The notes: a model not told the origin generated them from the letters alone. A stretch of 37,718 bases of DNA from Verrucomicrobiales bacterium (GCA_013213905.1 JABSSQ010000025.1:1-37718); one strand, 5' to 3'; positions 1-7,069 are shown, counted from the stretch's first letter. Translations and numbers: made by a program.

Positions 1-524
1 AGATCAGGATCGACCTCCGCGGCCTGCTCGGCGCGGGCGGCCTTTTCGGTTTCGACATCTCCTTCGAGCTTGATCTTGAGCTCGCCGAGATCCTCGATCT
101 CTTCCTTCACCGACTGTTCGTTTTCATCGAACTTGGCGCGAGCAGCATCGAGCGCTGTTTTCTGCTCGTCAGCCCGCTCCATGAGCTCGATCTCCTTGTC
201 TTCGAGATCAGAAATCTCTTCGCCGTAACGTTCGATCTCTTTCCCCATCGCCTGGAACTCCTCGTTCTTCTTCGTCTCAAACTGCTGGGTCTTCAGTTTA
301 AGAATGCTGTCACGCCGTGTCTCCACATCGAGCTCGAGATTCTTGATCGCGACCTCAACGTGCTGCAACGCAGTCTTGGCTTCATCGAGCGCCTTCTGAT
401 CGGCCACGAGCTTGTCGCGAATGTCTTCTTCCTCGAGCGGAATGCCGGCCAGCTCTTTTTCGAGGGCCTTCAGTTTCTGATCGTGATGTTGAACGCGGAC
501 GAGTTTCTCGACTTCTGGGAGCAT
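1..524 (-). CDS. COG1579-type coiled-coil / zinc-ribbon protein, N-terminal 174 residues (runs off the window)
   Basis: Reading from the ATG at 524 toward base 1 gives an open frame of 174 codons with no stop; the 3' end lies outside the window. The start reads MLPEVEKLVRVQHHDQKLK and the whole visible part is Lys/Glu-rich heptad-like sequence, a long antiparallel coiled coil (residues about 5-165). The wording (KTQQFETKKNEEFQAMGKEI, then a second helix) is that of the COG1579 family, which ends in a C4 zinc ribbon; that ribbon would be beyond the window edge. Known members include Helicobacter HP0958 and chlamydial CdsZ, linked to flagellar or type III secretion assembly and nucleic-acid binding; the role here is not established. 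Upstream lies the DnaA-box-like array at 627-668. No clear Shine-Dalgarno. Confidence 0.8.
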   Translation of the reverse strand, partial: MLPEVEKLVRVQHHDQKLKALEKELAGIPLEEEDIRDKLVADQKALDEAKTALQHVEVAIKNLELDVETRRDSILKLKTQQFETKKNEEFQAMGKEIERYGEEISDLEDKEIELMERADEQKTALDAARAKFDENEQSVKEEIEDLGELKIKLEGDVETEKAARAEQAAEVDPD

Positions 525-558
525 GATGCGGTTTCGTGTTTCGGGAGGATGTCTGAGA

Positions 559-590
559 AGTAAAAGGTGGGAAGGTGAAAAGTAAAAGGT
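559..590. repeat. Short direct repeat AGTAAAAGGT
   Basis: AGTAAAAGGT occurs at 559-568 and again at 581-590, followed by GTAAAAG-like sequence, in the leader side of the COG1579 gene. Purine-rich slipped repeat; no function assigned. Confidence 0.5.
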
Positions 591-626
591 AAAAGCTCGC
601 GAACGGCGTGCTGAACCAGCGGGGAC

Positions 627-668
627 TTATTCACGACTTACTCACAGTTATTCCACGGGTTATTCACA
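627..668 (+). promoter_or_regulatory. Cluster of four DnaA-box-like 9-mers
   Basis: TTATTCACG (627-635), TTACTCACA (638-646), TTATTCCAC (648-656) and TTATTCACA (660-668) lie in the same orientation with starts 11, 10 and 12 bp apart, about one helical turn each. The last one fits the DnaA-box consensus TTATNCACA fully; the first two differ at one base; the third has an extra C. The array sits between the 3' end of the DUF1802 gene and the 5' end of the COG1579 gene. DnaA binding is inferred from the motif only. Confidence 0.45.
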
Positions 669-673
669 TAGCT

Positions 674-1252
674 TCAAAGCAACCAATCCGGACGACCACA
701 GATTGGTGCGGCTGGAATGGCTTCGCGAATCATCTGGCGCCAATCACCACCTTCCTCTGCCGGTAGTCCGAACCAGGACCGACACCCACCGAAAGTGTCA
801 CGGTCTTCGAGCAGCCACGGCTCCTTAAGCAGATGCGGCTGCACCACGGCGTAGGAGATGCCGAGTTCATCGCCCCATTCAAATCGTTCCCGCACCGTTT
901 CTTCGGTCCAGATGTGAAAGGGTTCGAGGCGCTGCACTGCTTCCCATTCAGTGAGTCGGCCCGTGGCGAGGGCTTCGACATAGACCCCGAACGCAATCTT
1001 GCCGCCGACCCGACCGTCGCTGTCGAGAGTCCGCGGTGAGCCGTCGTCGTTTGGCTTCACCTGGTTGGCCTGCTCGTGGAAGAGGCTGGGAAAGAGAAAG
1101 AACCGGTCGTGGAGCCATTGGAATCCGGCTTTGCCCTCAGAGATCCCGCCCTTGCGCAAAATCACGGTTTGCTCTCCACGAACCAACGCCTGAGCCACCA
1201 ATTGCCACTCTTTGAAGGCGATGGGGCGCCACTCAGGATCGAACTGCTTCAT
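674..1252 (-). CDS. DUF1802 family protein
   Basis: A 192-residue protein that matches the DUF1802 pattern: an N-terminal FKEWQLVAQALVRGEQTVIL-type segment (about residues 13-32), then RKGGI (34-38), then a FFLFPSLFHEQ motif (51-61). These proteins are widespread in bacteria (notably cyanobacteria) and have no established biochemical function. There is no signal peptide or membrane segment, so it is probably cytoplasmic. The ATG at 1252 is the only start that keeps the conserved N-terminus. It is divergent from tRNA-His/rnc. Upstream (1253-1397) a short palindrome and TATATT hexamer serve the opposite strand; no obvious promoter for this gene was found. Confidence 0.8.
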   Translation of the reverse strand: MKQFDPEWRPIAFKEWQLVAQALVRGEQTVILRKGGISEGKAGFQWLHDRFFLFPSLFHEQANQVKPNDDGSPRTLDSDGRVGGKIAFGVYVEALATGRLTEWEAVQRLEPFHIWTEETVRERFEWGDELGISYAVVQPHLLKEPWLLEDRDTFGGCRSWFGLPAEEGGDWRQMIREAIPAAPICGRPDWLL

Positions 1253-1319
1253 TTACCTTAACATTTTCGCCGGCATGGATGCCGATGGTGCTTTGGCAAG
1301 GGGGCGCGTTACCTGTGAA

Positions 1320-1353
1320 TTTTCCACTGGAAAAACGAAATTGATGCTATATT
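1320..1353 (+). promoter_or_regulatory. Putative promoter of tRNA-His (palindrome plus TATATT)
   Basis: A perfect palindrome TTTTCCA-C-TGGAAAA (1320-1334) is followed after 13 bp by TATATT (1348-1353) and then directly by TTCCGCCCC. The tRNA begins 44 bp downstream of the hexamer. There is no good -35 hexamer at 16-18 bp; the palindrome occupies that place. The same layout recurs at 7038-7069. Confidence 0.4.
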
Positions 1354-1397
1354 TTCCGCCCCTGCCGATTTGGCCTCGTGCCTTTCAGCAGATAGAT

Positions 1398-1473
1398 GGT
1401 GGCTGTAGCTCAGGGGTAGAGCCCCGGTTTGTGGTTCCGGTTGTCGCGGGTTCAAATCCCGTCAGCCACCCCA
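1398..1473 (+). tRNA. tRNA-His (GTG anticodon)
   Basis: A full cloverleaf can be folded: acceptor GTGGCTG (1399-1405) with CAGCCAC (1463-1469), D arm GCTC/GAGC, anticodon loop TTGTGGT (1429-1435) with anticodon GTG, T arm GCGGG-TTCAAAT-CCCGT (1446-1462). G-1 is encoded (1398) opposite discriminator C73 (1470), the His identity pair, and CCA is encoded at 1471-1473. One oddity is a T-T mismatch at the bottom pair of the anticodon stem (1428 and 1436, positions 31:39). It lies 79 bases upstream of rnc on the same strand. Confidence 0.97.
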
Positions 1474-1552
1474 TCTCCCCGTTTCGAAATCGCTCCGGAA
1501 GTTTGGGATTCCCCCGACCTTGCTTTTGGCAACGTCGCAATACCCACATCCC

Positions 1553-2251
1553 ATGGACTCGCTCGAAACTCGTATCGATTACAAGTTTGCCAATTCTCTG
1601 CTTCTCGCAGAGGCGCTGACGCATCCCAGCCTCGCTTACGAATCCAAGCGTCCGCATTTTGACAATCAACGTCTCGAATTTCTCGGCGACGCCGTGATCC
1701 AGCTCATCCTGACGGACGAACTCTACCAGCTCTTTCCCAAGTTCAGCGAAGGGCGCCTCACCAAGTTGCGCAGCCGACTCGTCTCACGCGACGCACTCTG
1801 CCGCTACGCTGACAAGATCGAACTGGGTACTTACCTGATGCTCGGAAAAGGCGAAGACGCCAGCGGCGGACGCGAACGCCCCTCCAACCTCGCCGATGCT
1901 TTCGAAGCGCTCGCCGGCGCCATCTACCTCGACAGCGGATTCGAACCGGCGCGACAATTCCTGCTCAATAATTTCCGGGAGTTCATCGAAGAGATCGCCG
2001 CCGAGCCGGAAGAGAACAATCCCAAGGGCGAGCTTCAGGAGCATCTCCAGTCCATTTCGCCGACAAGCCCGTCCTACGCCATCATCTCCCAGGAAGGTCC
2101 CGACCACCAGAAGCAGTTCGTATCCGAAGTGACCTGGGAAGGACTCAAGCTAGGTCGCGGCTCCGGTTCGAGTAAGAAAGAAGCGGAAACCGCAGCTGCC
2201 GTTGAAGCCCTCGAGAAGCGTGTCTGGGAGGGCTTTAAAAAGGGTGAATAA
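1553..2251 (+). CDS. rnc: Ribonuclease III
   Basis: Double-strand-specific endoribonuclease that processes rRNA and structured mRNAs; acts as a homodimer in the cytoplasm. From the ATG at 1553 the protein has 232 residues. The RNase III signature is NQRLEFLGDAV (38-48), supplying acidic residues E42 and D46; the second acidic pair D115/E118 is in LADAFEALAG. A double-stranded-RNA-binding domain fills about 157-225 and ends with the usual SSKKEAETAAA. Length is normal for the family. The frame is open upstream to a TTG at 1520, but the ATG at 1553 places the N-terminus as in known RNases III. No Shine-Dalgarno. Probably co-transcribed with tRNA-His. The stop codon overlaps a minus-strand DnaA-box-like 9-mer (2243-2251). 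Confidence 0.96.
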   Translation: MDSLETRIDYKFANSLLLAEALTHPSLAYESKRPHFDNQRLEFLGDAVIQLILTDELYQLFPKFSEGRLTKLRSRLVSRDALCRYADKIELGTYLMLGKGEDASGGRERPSNLADAFEALAGAIYLDSGFEPARQFLLNNFREFIEEIAAEPEENNPKGELQEHLQSISPTSPSYAIISQEGPDHQKQFVSEVTWEGLKLGRGSGSSKKEAETAAAVEALEKRVWEGFKKGE

Positions 2252-2440
2252 CTCTGCAATAAGTGTGAGCCAATGTGGGAAACTGTTAAGTTATTCCCAC
2301 TGAGGATCGCTTGCTCAGGTTGTTCAGATCAGTTCTTCACAGTAGCGAATCACACTTAAGTCATTGAGGAACAAATGCTTCTATTCGTAATTCAGAGTTA
2401 TTCACGAGTAGAATAATAAATAATCATTTCCTTATAAAAT
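2243..2440. other. Convergent gap with nested inverted repeats, DnaA-box-like 9-mers and an AT-rich tract
   Basis: The gap between rnc and the convergent GT9 gene contains: TTATTCACC on the minus strand (2243-2251), TTATTCCCA (2291-2299) and TTATTCACG (2398-2406) on plus; an outer perfect 9-bp inverted repeat TAAGTGTGA (2260-2268) / TCACACTTA (2350-2358) enclosing an inner 7-bp one GTGGGAA (2275-2281) / TTCCCAC (2294-2300); and an almost G/C-free tract at about 2407-2440. It could be a convergent terminator region, a structured RNA, or an origin-like or DnaA-titrating site. No dnaA, dnaN or gidA is in the window. Confidence 0.45.
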
Positions 2441-3390
2441 TAATCTCTTCTATTAGGATGTGAAGAACTCCAATCCCGGAGCTCATTCAGCACTTCCTGC
2501 ACCTGGATTCCTCCAAGAGATTGATCCTCTGAGACGAGACGTTTCATGTCGGTAGACACCGGTGCCCAGATCTCCGGATTGGTGGGCCCGAAGAGAAGGA
2601 GACCTTTCGCTCCGGCACTTGCGGCAAGATGAGATACGCCGCTGTCGTGTCCGAGGTAGAAGTCGACATCGTTGAAGACGGCTCCGAGCTCCGGTAGAGC
2701 GAGTCCACTGAGATGCGTGTAGGGAAGTTCGCGTTCATTGAGCAATGCGAGAAATTGCCCGATAGTTTCGTGTTCCGCTTCTCCGCTGGTGACGACATAC
2801 TCGATGTCCAGTTCGCGATGGAGTTCGGCGAGGACGCTGGCCCACGATTCGAACGACCAGTTCTTGCTCGCGCTTCCACTCCCGGGATGAATGGCAACGC
2901 GGGGGCGAACCGGTGTTTCGATGGCTTCGGAAGAGGCCCGGTAGTCCAGCGTCATTCCTGGATCGTCGAGAAAGAGCGCCAGCGTTTCGAGAGGAGTGGC
3001 AAGCTGTGAGGCGGCGGGAACGAAGGGCGCTTCGTCAGCGGGCCGGAAAGGGCCGCGCAGGAGCGTCTGCACGCCGGCGCGCTCGAGATTGTCGCCGAAG
3101 AAGCCGTCGGGATCATAGAGGTAGCTGACGACGACGTTGAAGGACGAGAAGTAGTCGCACCATTCCTGATCGAGTTTCGCTCCCGGAGCAAAGAACGCGG
3201 CGAGACGGGCGTCCTCGATCGACCGCGTCCGATCCGCAAGGCCGGTGGACGTGGCCAGGCTGGTGATGGCGGGGTACCCGAGAATTTCGATCTCGTTGTC
3301 GGGCAACTGATCACGAACCAGTTGAATCGCCGGCATGGTCAGAATGAAGTCTCCGACAGCGCCGCCGCGGATGAAGAGAAATTTACCCAT
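2440..3390 (-). CDS. Glycosyltransferase family 9 (heptosyltransferase-like)
   Basis: A 316-residue GT-B fold enzyme of family GT9, which transfers ADP-heptose or a related sugar onto lipopolysaccharide core or other glycans at the cytoplasmic face of the inner membrane. The N-terminus carries RGGAVGDFILTMPAI (8-22), where the donor/acceptor glycine loop lies. The C-terminal half has HPGSGSASKNW (168-178), the nucleotide-sugar motif with its Lys, and HDSGVSHLAAS (248-258), the second hallmark of GT9. Acceptor and sugar cannot be read from sequence. It stands alone among housekeeping genes, not in an LPS cluster. Start at 3390 is the first ATG and opens on the conserved beta strand; no Shine-Dalgarno. 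Confidence 0.88.
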   Translation of the reverse strand: MGKFLFIRGGAVGDFILTMPAIQLVRDQLPDNEIEILGYPAITSLATSTGLADRTRSIEDARLAAFFAPGAKLDQEWCDYFSSFNVVVSYLYDPDGFFGDNLERAGVQTLLRGPFRPADEAPFVPAASQLATPLETLALFLDDPGMTLDYRASSEAIETPVRPRVAIHPGSGSASKNWSFESWASVLAELHRELDIEYVVTSGEAEHETIGQFLALLNERELPYTHLSGLALPELGAVFNDVDFYLGHDSGVSHLAASAGAKGLLLFGPTNPEIWAPVSTDMKRLVSEDQSLGGIQVQEVLNELRDWSSSHPNRRD

Positions 3391-3646
3391 CGTTGCAGTA
3401 ATCGGTGGTCGGTAATCCGCAGTCGGTCAATGAAGTGTTTAGTTCTTAGTTTTTCTCAGGGCCCACAAATTCGAAAGCGCGAAGCGCGTTCGTGTTAAAT
3501 CAATGCGGCGGCAGGAATGCCACCGCTACGATGCAAACTTCGCGCGGTAGCGCGGGTAGGGACGTCCGGCCCGGGCGTCCAGATGTTCGTTCGTGTGCCA
3601 AGAATGAGCTGAAAGCGTTTTCTGCGAGCGGGCCGCTCGCAGCTAC
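3391..3646. repeat. Intergenic palindromic repeats (REP-like)
   Basis: This gap has no gene. It holds a GCGCGAAGCGCG core followed by TTCGTGTT (3477-3496), an imperfect 21-bp hairpin with arms GGACG and CGTCC plus inner CCGG/CCGG (3560-3580, one G-T pair), and a perfect 9-bp-arm palindrome TGCGAGCGG-G-CCGCTCGCA (3623-3641) six bases from the gntK stop codon. Related sequences occur at 5579-5678 and 17467-17964. The last hairpin lacks a T run, so it is more like a REP element than an intrinsic terminator. Confidence 0.6.
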
Positions 3647-4147
3647 CTATTCTCTCAACCACGTCAAAGCCGCCTCGATCAATTTCTCGGGCGACTCCTC
3701 GATTGAGAGCGAAAGCACGCGATCTCCCTCCAACGGCTCTTCGAGGGTATCGAACTGACTCTTGAGCAGATCGGAAGTCATGTATTCGTGATTTCGAGCG
3801 TCCATGCGCCCTTTAATCAGTTCGAAGCTGCCCTCGAGATAAATCAGGCGAGGCTCCTCAAAATCTCCAAGCAGGTAGTCGCGATACACTTGCTTGAGCG
3901 CGGAACAGGAAAGCACCGGGATGCGACCATGATCGACTTCGGTGCGGGCAGCGCTGATCATTCGATCGAACCAAGGCCAGCGATCATGATCCGTCAGCGG
4001 AATACCTTCTCCCATCTTCGCCTTGGCTTCGAGAGTGTGAAAAGAATCGCCTTCGAGGTAAGTGCCGCTGAGCGCTTCAGCGAGTCCTTCAGCAATCGTG
4101 GTTTTGCCACAACCGGAGACGCCCATAACAACGACAAAAGGATTCAT
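3647..4147 (-). CDS. gntK: Gluconokinase
   Basis: Phosphorylates D-gluconate to 6-phosphogluconate using ATP, feeding the pentose-phosphate or Entner-Doudoroff pathway. The 166-residue P-loop kinase has Walker A GVSGCGKT (9-16) and the gluconokinase-specific EGDSFH followed by GIPLTDHDRWPW, then the LKQVYRD segment that lies near the gluconate site. Length is normal for the GntK family. The start codon lies three bases after the stop of the enolase-superfamily gene on the same strand, so the two are almost certainly one operon. Some shikimate-kinase-like P-loop proteins look similar, but the DSFH and DHDRWPW motifs point to gluconokinase. Confidence 0.93.
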   Translation of the reverse strand: MNPFVVVMGVSGCGKTTIAEGLAEALSGTYLEGDSFHTLEAKAKMGEGIPLTDHDRWPWFDRMISAARTEVDHGRIPVLSCSALKQVYRDYLLGDFEEPRLIYLEGSFELIKGRMDARNHEYMTSDLLKSQFDTLEEPLEGDRVLSLSIEESPEKLIEAALTWLRE

Positions 4148-4150
4148 GCG

Positions 4151-5539
4151 TTATCCATAGACCGGTTCCGGCAAAGTTCGCTCAATTTCTTCGACACGAT
4201 AACCGAAACCTCGATCGGACAGGGTAGAGCCATCAAGGATACCCTGTTGTCTGCGGTAGAGGCCGGGGTGGACGTCCCGTTCCGGGGCACTCGCTTCCGG
4301 GTAGAATTGCATGCCGTTGGACTCGACGCCCATGATGGTTCCGGCGTGTGCGGCGAGGAGGAAATGGGGAACCTGGGCCAGCATCGGGTTCGTCAGATCC
4401 TGGACCATCAGGGTCATTCCGTGAGCTTTGGCCCAGCAGAGACTGAGCAAAGCACCGGTCTGCGTTTTGCAGGTCTTCAGAGCCACACCAGTCCATCCCA
4501 GCTCGCGACCCATTTGGACAAATTTCCAGTCATGCGCACTCTCGTCCATGAAGAGCGGCTTGCGGGCGCTGACACTGTGTACATCAATCTGGTTGGCCTC
4601 GAGATCGTAGGGGAAGGGCTGCTCGACGTAGAGAATCTTCTGGTAGGTGACCGGGTCATCGATCTTGAGGCGATCGAGAATGTCATTCACGTAGGCGGGA
4701 TCAGTCACGGTGCAATTGAAGTCCGTCGTCAGCCAGGTAACGTCTTCGTCTTTGCAGATCTGGCCGATTTTCGAAAGGCGGTCGTAGTCCCACCCGGCGT
4801 CGTTGCCGCGCAGTTTGATCTTAAGGCAATCGAGTCCGTCCTGCTGAATCCAGTCGCGCAGGAGAACCGGGTAACCGTCATCGGGTTCATCGCCGGTGAG
4901 TTCGTCTTCGCCGATCGGATCGAGTCCGCCAACGAGGTGCCAGACCGGCAATTTCAAACGCGGTGAAGAACTCAGGAAATCACTGGGAAAAACTCCGTCG
5001 AAGCTGACGTGTTCCGCGCTGGGCTTGAGGAAGAAAGCGAGGTCGCGGGAGAGAAATTCGCTGTTGTAAGTCGAATAAATCGGTCGCTCGTGGAGATGAC
5101 CGTAAGCATCGTGCACCGCGATATCGAGAAGCGAAAAACAAACGAGGGCGGCGAGGTGAGGAAGAGCGCCTTCTTCGGAGCGGGTCGCATTGAATTCATC
5201 CTGCAGCTGATGAAGTCGATGTTCGATGAAGTCGTGCCCCAATTCGATGGGGTGACCGGCTTCGCCGAATTCATTGAGTGCCGCGGCCAGGTTGACGGTG
5301 AATTGCTTCAGTGCCTCGTGGCGATCCTCGTAGTCGATCGTCGATGGCCAGACCCACGCGACGGAAAGTGGCGTTTCGCCCCAGCCTTCGGCGGTGCGTC
5401 CGTCTTCTCCTTCAACGACAACACGCGCGCGGGCGCAGGTGACAGAGTCGAGGACCTGCGCTCCGAATTTGAGCGGCACCCGCATTTCGACGGGGATGAA
5501 GTGGAGGGAGACCTCGCGAACTTTGGCGTTTCGAGACAT
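4151..5539 (-). CDS. Mandelate racemase / muconate lactonizing enzyme family protein (enolase superfamily)
   Basis: A 462-residue enolase-superfamily enzyme. The N-terminal capping domain (about 1-200) includes the loop EGWGETPLS (51-59). The barrel shows KIKLRG (240-245) on the second strand, then the three metal-ligand strands: TTDFN with D273, VEQPF with E306 and MDES with D332/E333, and a further LKTCKTQTG (354-362) with Lys in the place of the opposite catalytic base. Such enzymes abstract a proton next to a carboxylate: acid-sugar dehydratases, racemases or cycloisomerases. Being upstream of and coupled to gntK suggests a sugar-acid substrate; this is an inference. The protein is about 60-90 residues longer than common members, with extra sequence around 150-230. 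Confidence 0.82.
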   Translation of the reverse strand: MSRNAKVREVSLHFIPVEMRVPLKFGAQVLDSVTCARARVVVEGEDGRTAEGWGETPLSVAWVWPSTIDYEDRHEALKQFTVNLAAALNEFGEAGHPIELGHDFIEHRLHQLQDEFNATRSEEGALPHLAALVCFSLLDIAVHDAYGHLHERPIYSTYNSEFLSRDLAFFLKPSAEHVSFDGVFPSDFLSSSPRLKLPVWHLVGGLDPIGEDELTGDEPDDGYPVLLRDWIQQDGLDCLKIKLRGNDAGWDYDRLSKIGQICKDEDVTWLTTDFNCTVTDPAYVNDILDRLKIDDPVTYQKILYVEQPFPYDLEANQIDVHSVSARKPLFMDESAHDWKFVQMGRELGWTGVALKTCKTQTGALLSLCWAKAHGMTLMVQDLTNPMLAQVPHFLLAAHAGTIMGVESNGMQFYPEASAPERDVHPGLYRRQQGILDGSTLSDRGFGYRVEEIERTLPEPVYG

Positions 5540-5578
5540 TGGAAATTAGAAATTAGTTTTTAGCTTTTGGGGCAAGCA

Positions 5579-5678
5579 ATTCGTGTCATTCGTGAGCGCG
5601 CAGCGCATTTGTGTTCCATTCGTGTTTAATAATTTTGGGGCACGAATTTTCACAAATGATACACGAATGGGCACAAAT
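5579..5678. repeat. Inverted array of ATTYGTG / CACRAAT heptamers
   Basis: Four ATTYGTG copies (5579, 5588, 5607, 5618) face four CACRAAT copies (5641, 5651, 5662, 5672). Spacing in the right arm is 10, 11 and 10 bp. The left arm includes the GAGCGCGCAGCGC core that matches the repeat at 3477-3496. It lies downstream of the aminopeptidase gene and upstream of the enolase-superfamily gene (start 5539), so it could be an operator for the latter, or a dispersed repeat. Confidence 0.6.
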
Positions 5679-5713
5679 GAACGGCAGGGTCAGTGCCTTG
5701 ACGTTGAAGTGTA

Positions 5714-7030
5714 TTATTTCGCCATCAGCGCTTCAATCTCATCCACTTCGATCGGAATATCTGCCATCAGGTCCAGATTGCCTTCTGCGCGCACGATGAT
5801 GTCGTTCTCGAGGCGAACGCCGAAGCCTTCCTCGGGAAGATAGATTCCCGGCTCAACCGTGACGCACATGTTCTCGACAAAAATATTTTCCGTCGAAGTC
5901 ACGTCGTGCACATCAATACCGAGGCTGTGGGAAACACCGTGCATGAAGTATTTGCGATAAGCTCTTTTCTCTTCGGGCAGTTCATCGTCTTCGCGCTCTT
6001 TGGCGACAACGTCAGGGTTGAGTAAGTCGAGGGCAATCAGTTCGTCCTCGGTCGCCCTGGCCACTTCTTTGGCATAAACTTCCCGAATCGGTTTACCCGG
6101 AACGATGAGCTCGTCGATGCAGAGTCGAAAGATGCGCAAGACCGCCTCGTAGACTGCGCGTTGTCGCGGGGTGTATTTGCCGCTCACCGGAATAGTCCGC
6201 GTCAAATCGGCATTGTAATTCGCATACTCGGCCGCGACGTCGAGCAGCAAGAGATCGCCGTCCCGGCACTCCTGGTCATTAGTCAGGTAGTGGAGAACGC
6301 AATTGTTCACCCCGGAAGCAATGATGGGCTCGTAGGCAAAACCGCGCGAGCCGTGACGCACAAACTCGTGGATCAATTCCGCTTCGACTTCGTATTCCAT
6401 GACGCCGGGTTTCACGAAACCGAGGATGCGGTTGAATCCCTTCGCGGTGATGTTGCAGGCCTCCTGGAGCTGGTCGATTTCGATCTGAGATTTTTCCTGG
6501 CGCAAGCGGTGCATGATCGGGCCCAGTCTCCGGTATTCGTGGGTTTGATAGAGTTCCTGGCAGTCGTGTCGAAAGCGGGCGTCGCGGGAAATGTGCAATG
6601 GCGCCGAGGAGCGGGAGTATTCGTTCGCGTTGCAGTAGATGATCTGGTTCTGGCGGGTAAGGCGGCGGAGGTAAGCGTCGAATTCCGTGGTCCACTGGAT
6701 GTTTAGAATACCCGAGACTTTAGTGGCTTCCTCTTTCGACAATTTGTGTCCTTCCCAGATCGCGAGCAGCTCTGAGCTTTCGCGAACGAAAAGAATTTCC
6801 CGCATCTCCGGATCGGGGTGGGACGGACAGACCAAGAGGATGGTTTCTTCCTGGTCGGCGCCGGTCAGGTAGAACAGGTCGCTGTTTTGAATAAAGCGGG
6901 TCGATCCGTCGGCACAACGCCAAGGAACTTCCGAGGAATGGAACACGGCGACGGAGCCTTCGGGCAGCTCTTGAGCTAATCGGCGACGGTTGGAAATAAA
7001 TAGATCCGAAGGAATTGACCGGTATTTCAT
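5714..7030 (-). CDS. pepP: Xaa-Pro aminopeptidase (aminopeptidase P, M24B)
   Basis: Removes the N-terminal residue from peptides with proline in second position; cytoplasmic dimetal enzyme. From the ATG at 7030 the protein has 438 residues. Residues about 5-165 form the aminopeptidase P N-terminal domain; the pita-bread domain follows. All five metal ligands are in place: D264 (LLLDVAAEY), D275 (NADLTRT), H364 (FMHGVSHSLG), E393 (VEPGIY) and E408 (RLEND). The SHSLGIDVHD stretch is diagnostic of the PepP group. The frame stays open about 300 codons upstream, but that is antisense to the next gene; ATG 7030 gives the family-typical MKYRSIPSDLFISNRRRL start. Divergent from the sigma-54 regulator. 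Confidence 0.94.
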   Translation of the reverse strand: MKYRSIPSDLFISNRRRLAQELPEGSVAVFHSSEVPWRCADGSTRFIQNSDLFYLTGADQEETILLVCPSHPDPEMREILFVRESSELLAIWEGHKLSKEEATKVSGILNIQWTTEFDAYLRRLTRQNQIIYCNANEYSRSSAPLHISRDARFRHDCQELYQTHEYRRLGPIMHRLRQEKSQIEIDQLQEACNITAKGFNRILGFVKPGVMEYEVEAELIHEFVRHGSRGFAYEPIIASGVNNCVLHYLTNDQECRDGDLLLLDVAAEYANYNADLTRTIPVSGKYTPRQRAVYEAVLRIFRLCIDELIVPGKPIREVYAKEVARATEDELIALDLLNPDVVAKEREDDELPEEKRAYRKYFMHGVSHSLGIDVHDVTSTENIFVENMCVTVEPGIYLPEEGFGVRLENDIIVRAEGNLDLMADIPIEVDEIEALMAK

Positions 7031-7037
7031 GGGCAAA

Positions 7038-7069
7038 TTTTCAGTGAAAACAAGGGATTGTGGTATAGT
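7038..7069 (+). promoter_or_regulatory. Putative promoter of the sigma-54 activator gene (palindrome plus TATAGT)
   Basis: A perfect palindrome TTTTCA-G-TGAAAA (7038-7050) is followed after 13 bp by TATAGT (7064-7069) and then TCCGCCCC, the same layout as at 1320-1353. The ATG at 7133 is 64 bp downstream. The palindrome also lies eight bases upstream of the divergent pepP start, so a bound protein could affect both genes. Confidence 0.4.

Noticed and set aside
3788-4966. 392-codon plus-strand open frame
   Set aside because: Lies opposite gntK and the enolase-superfamily gene and crosses both; no motif.
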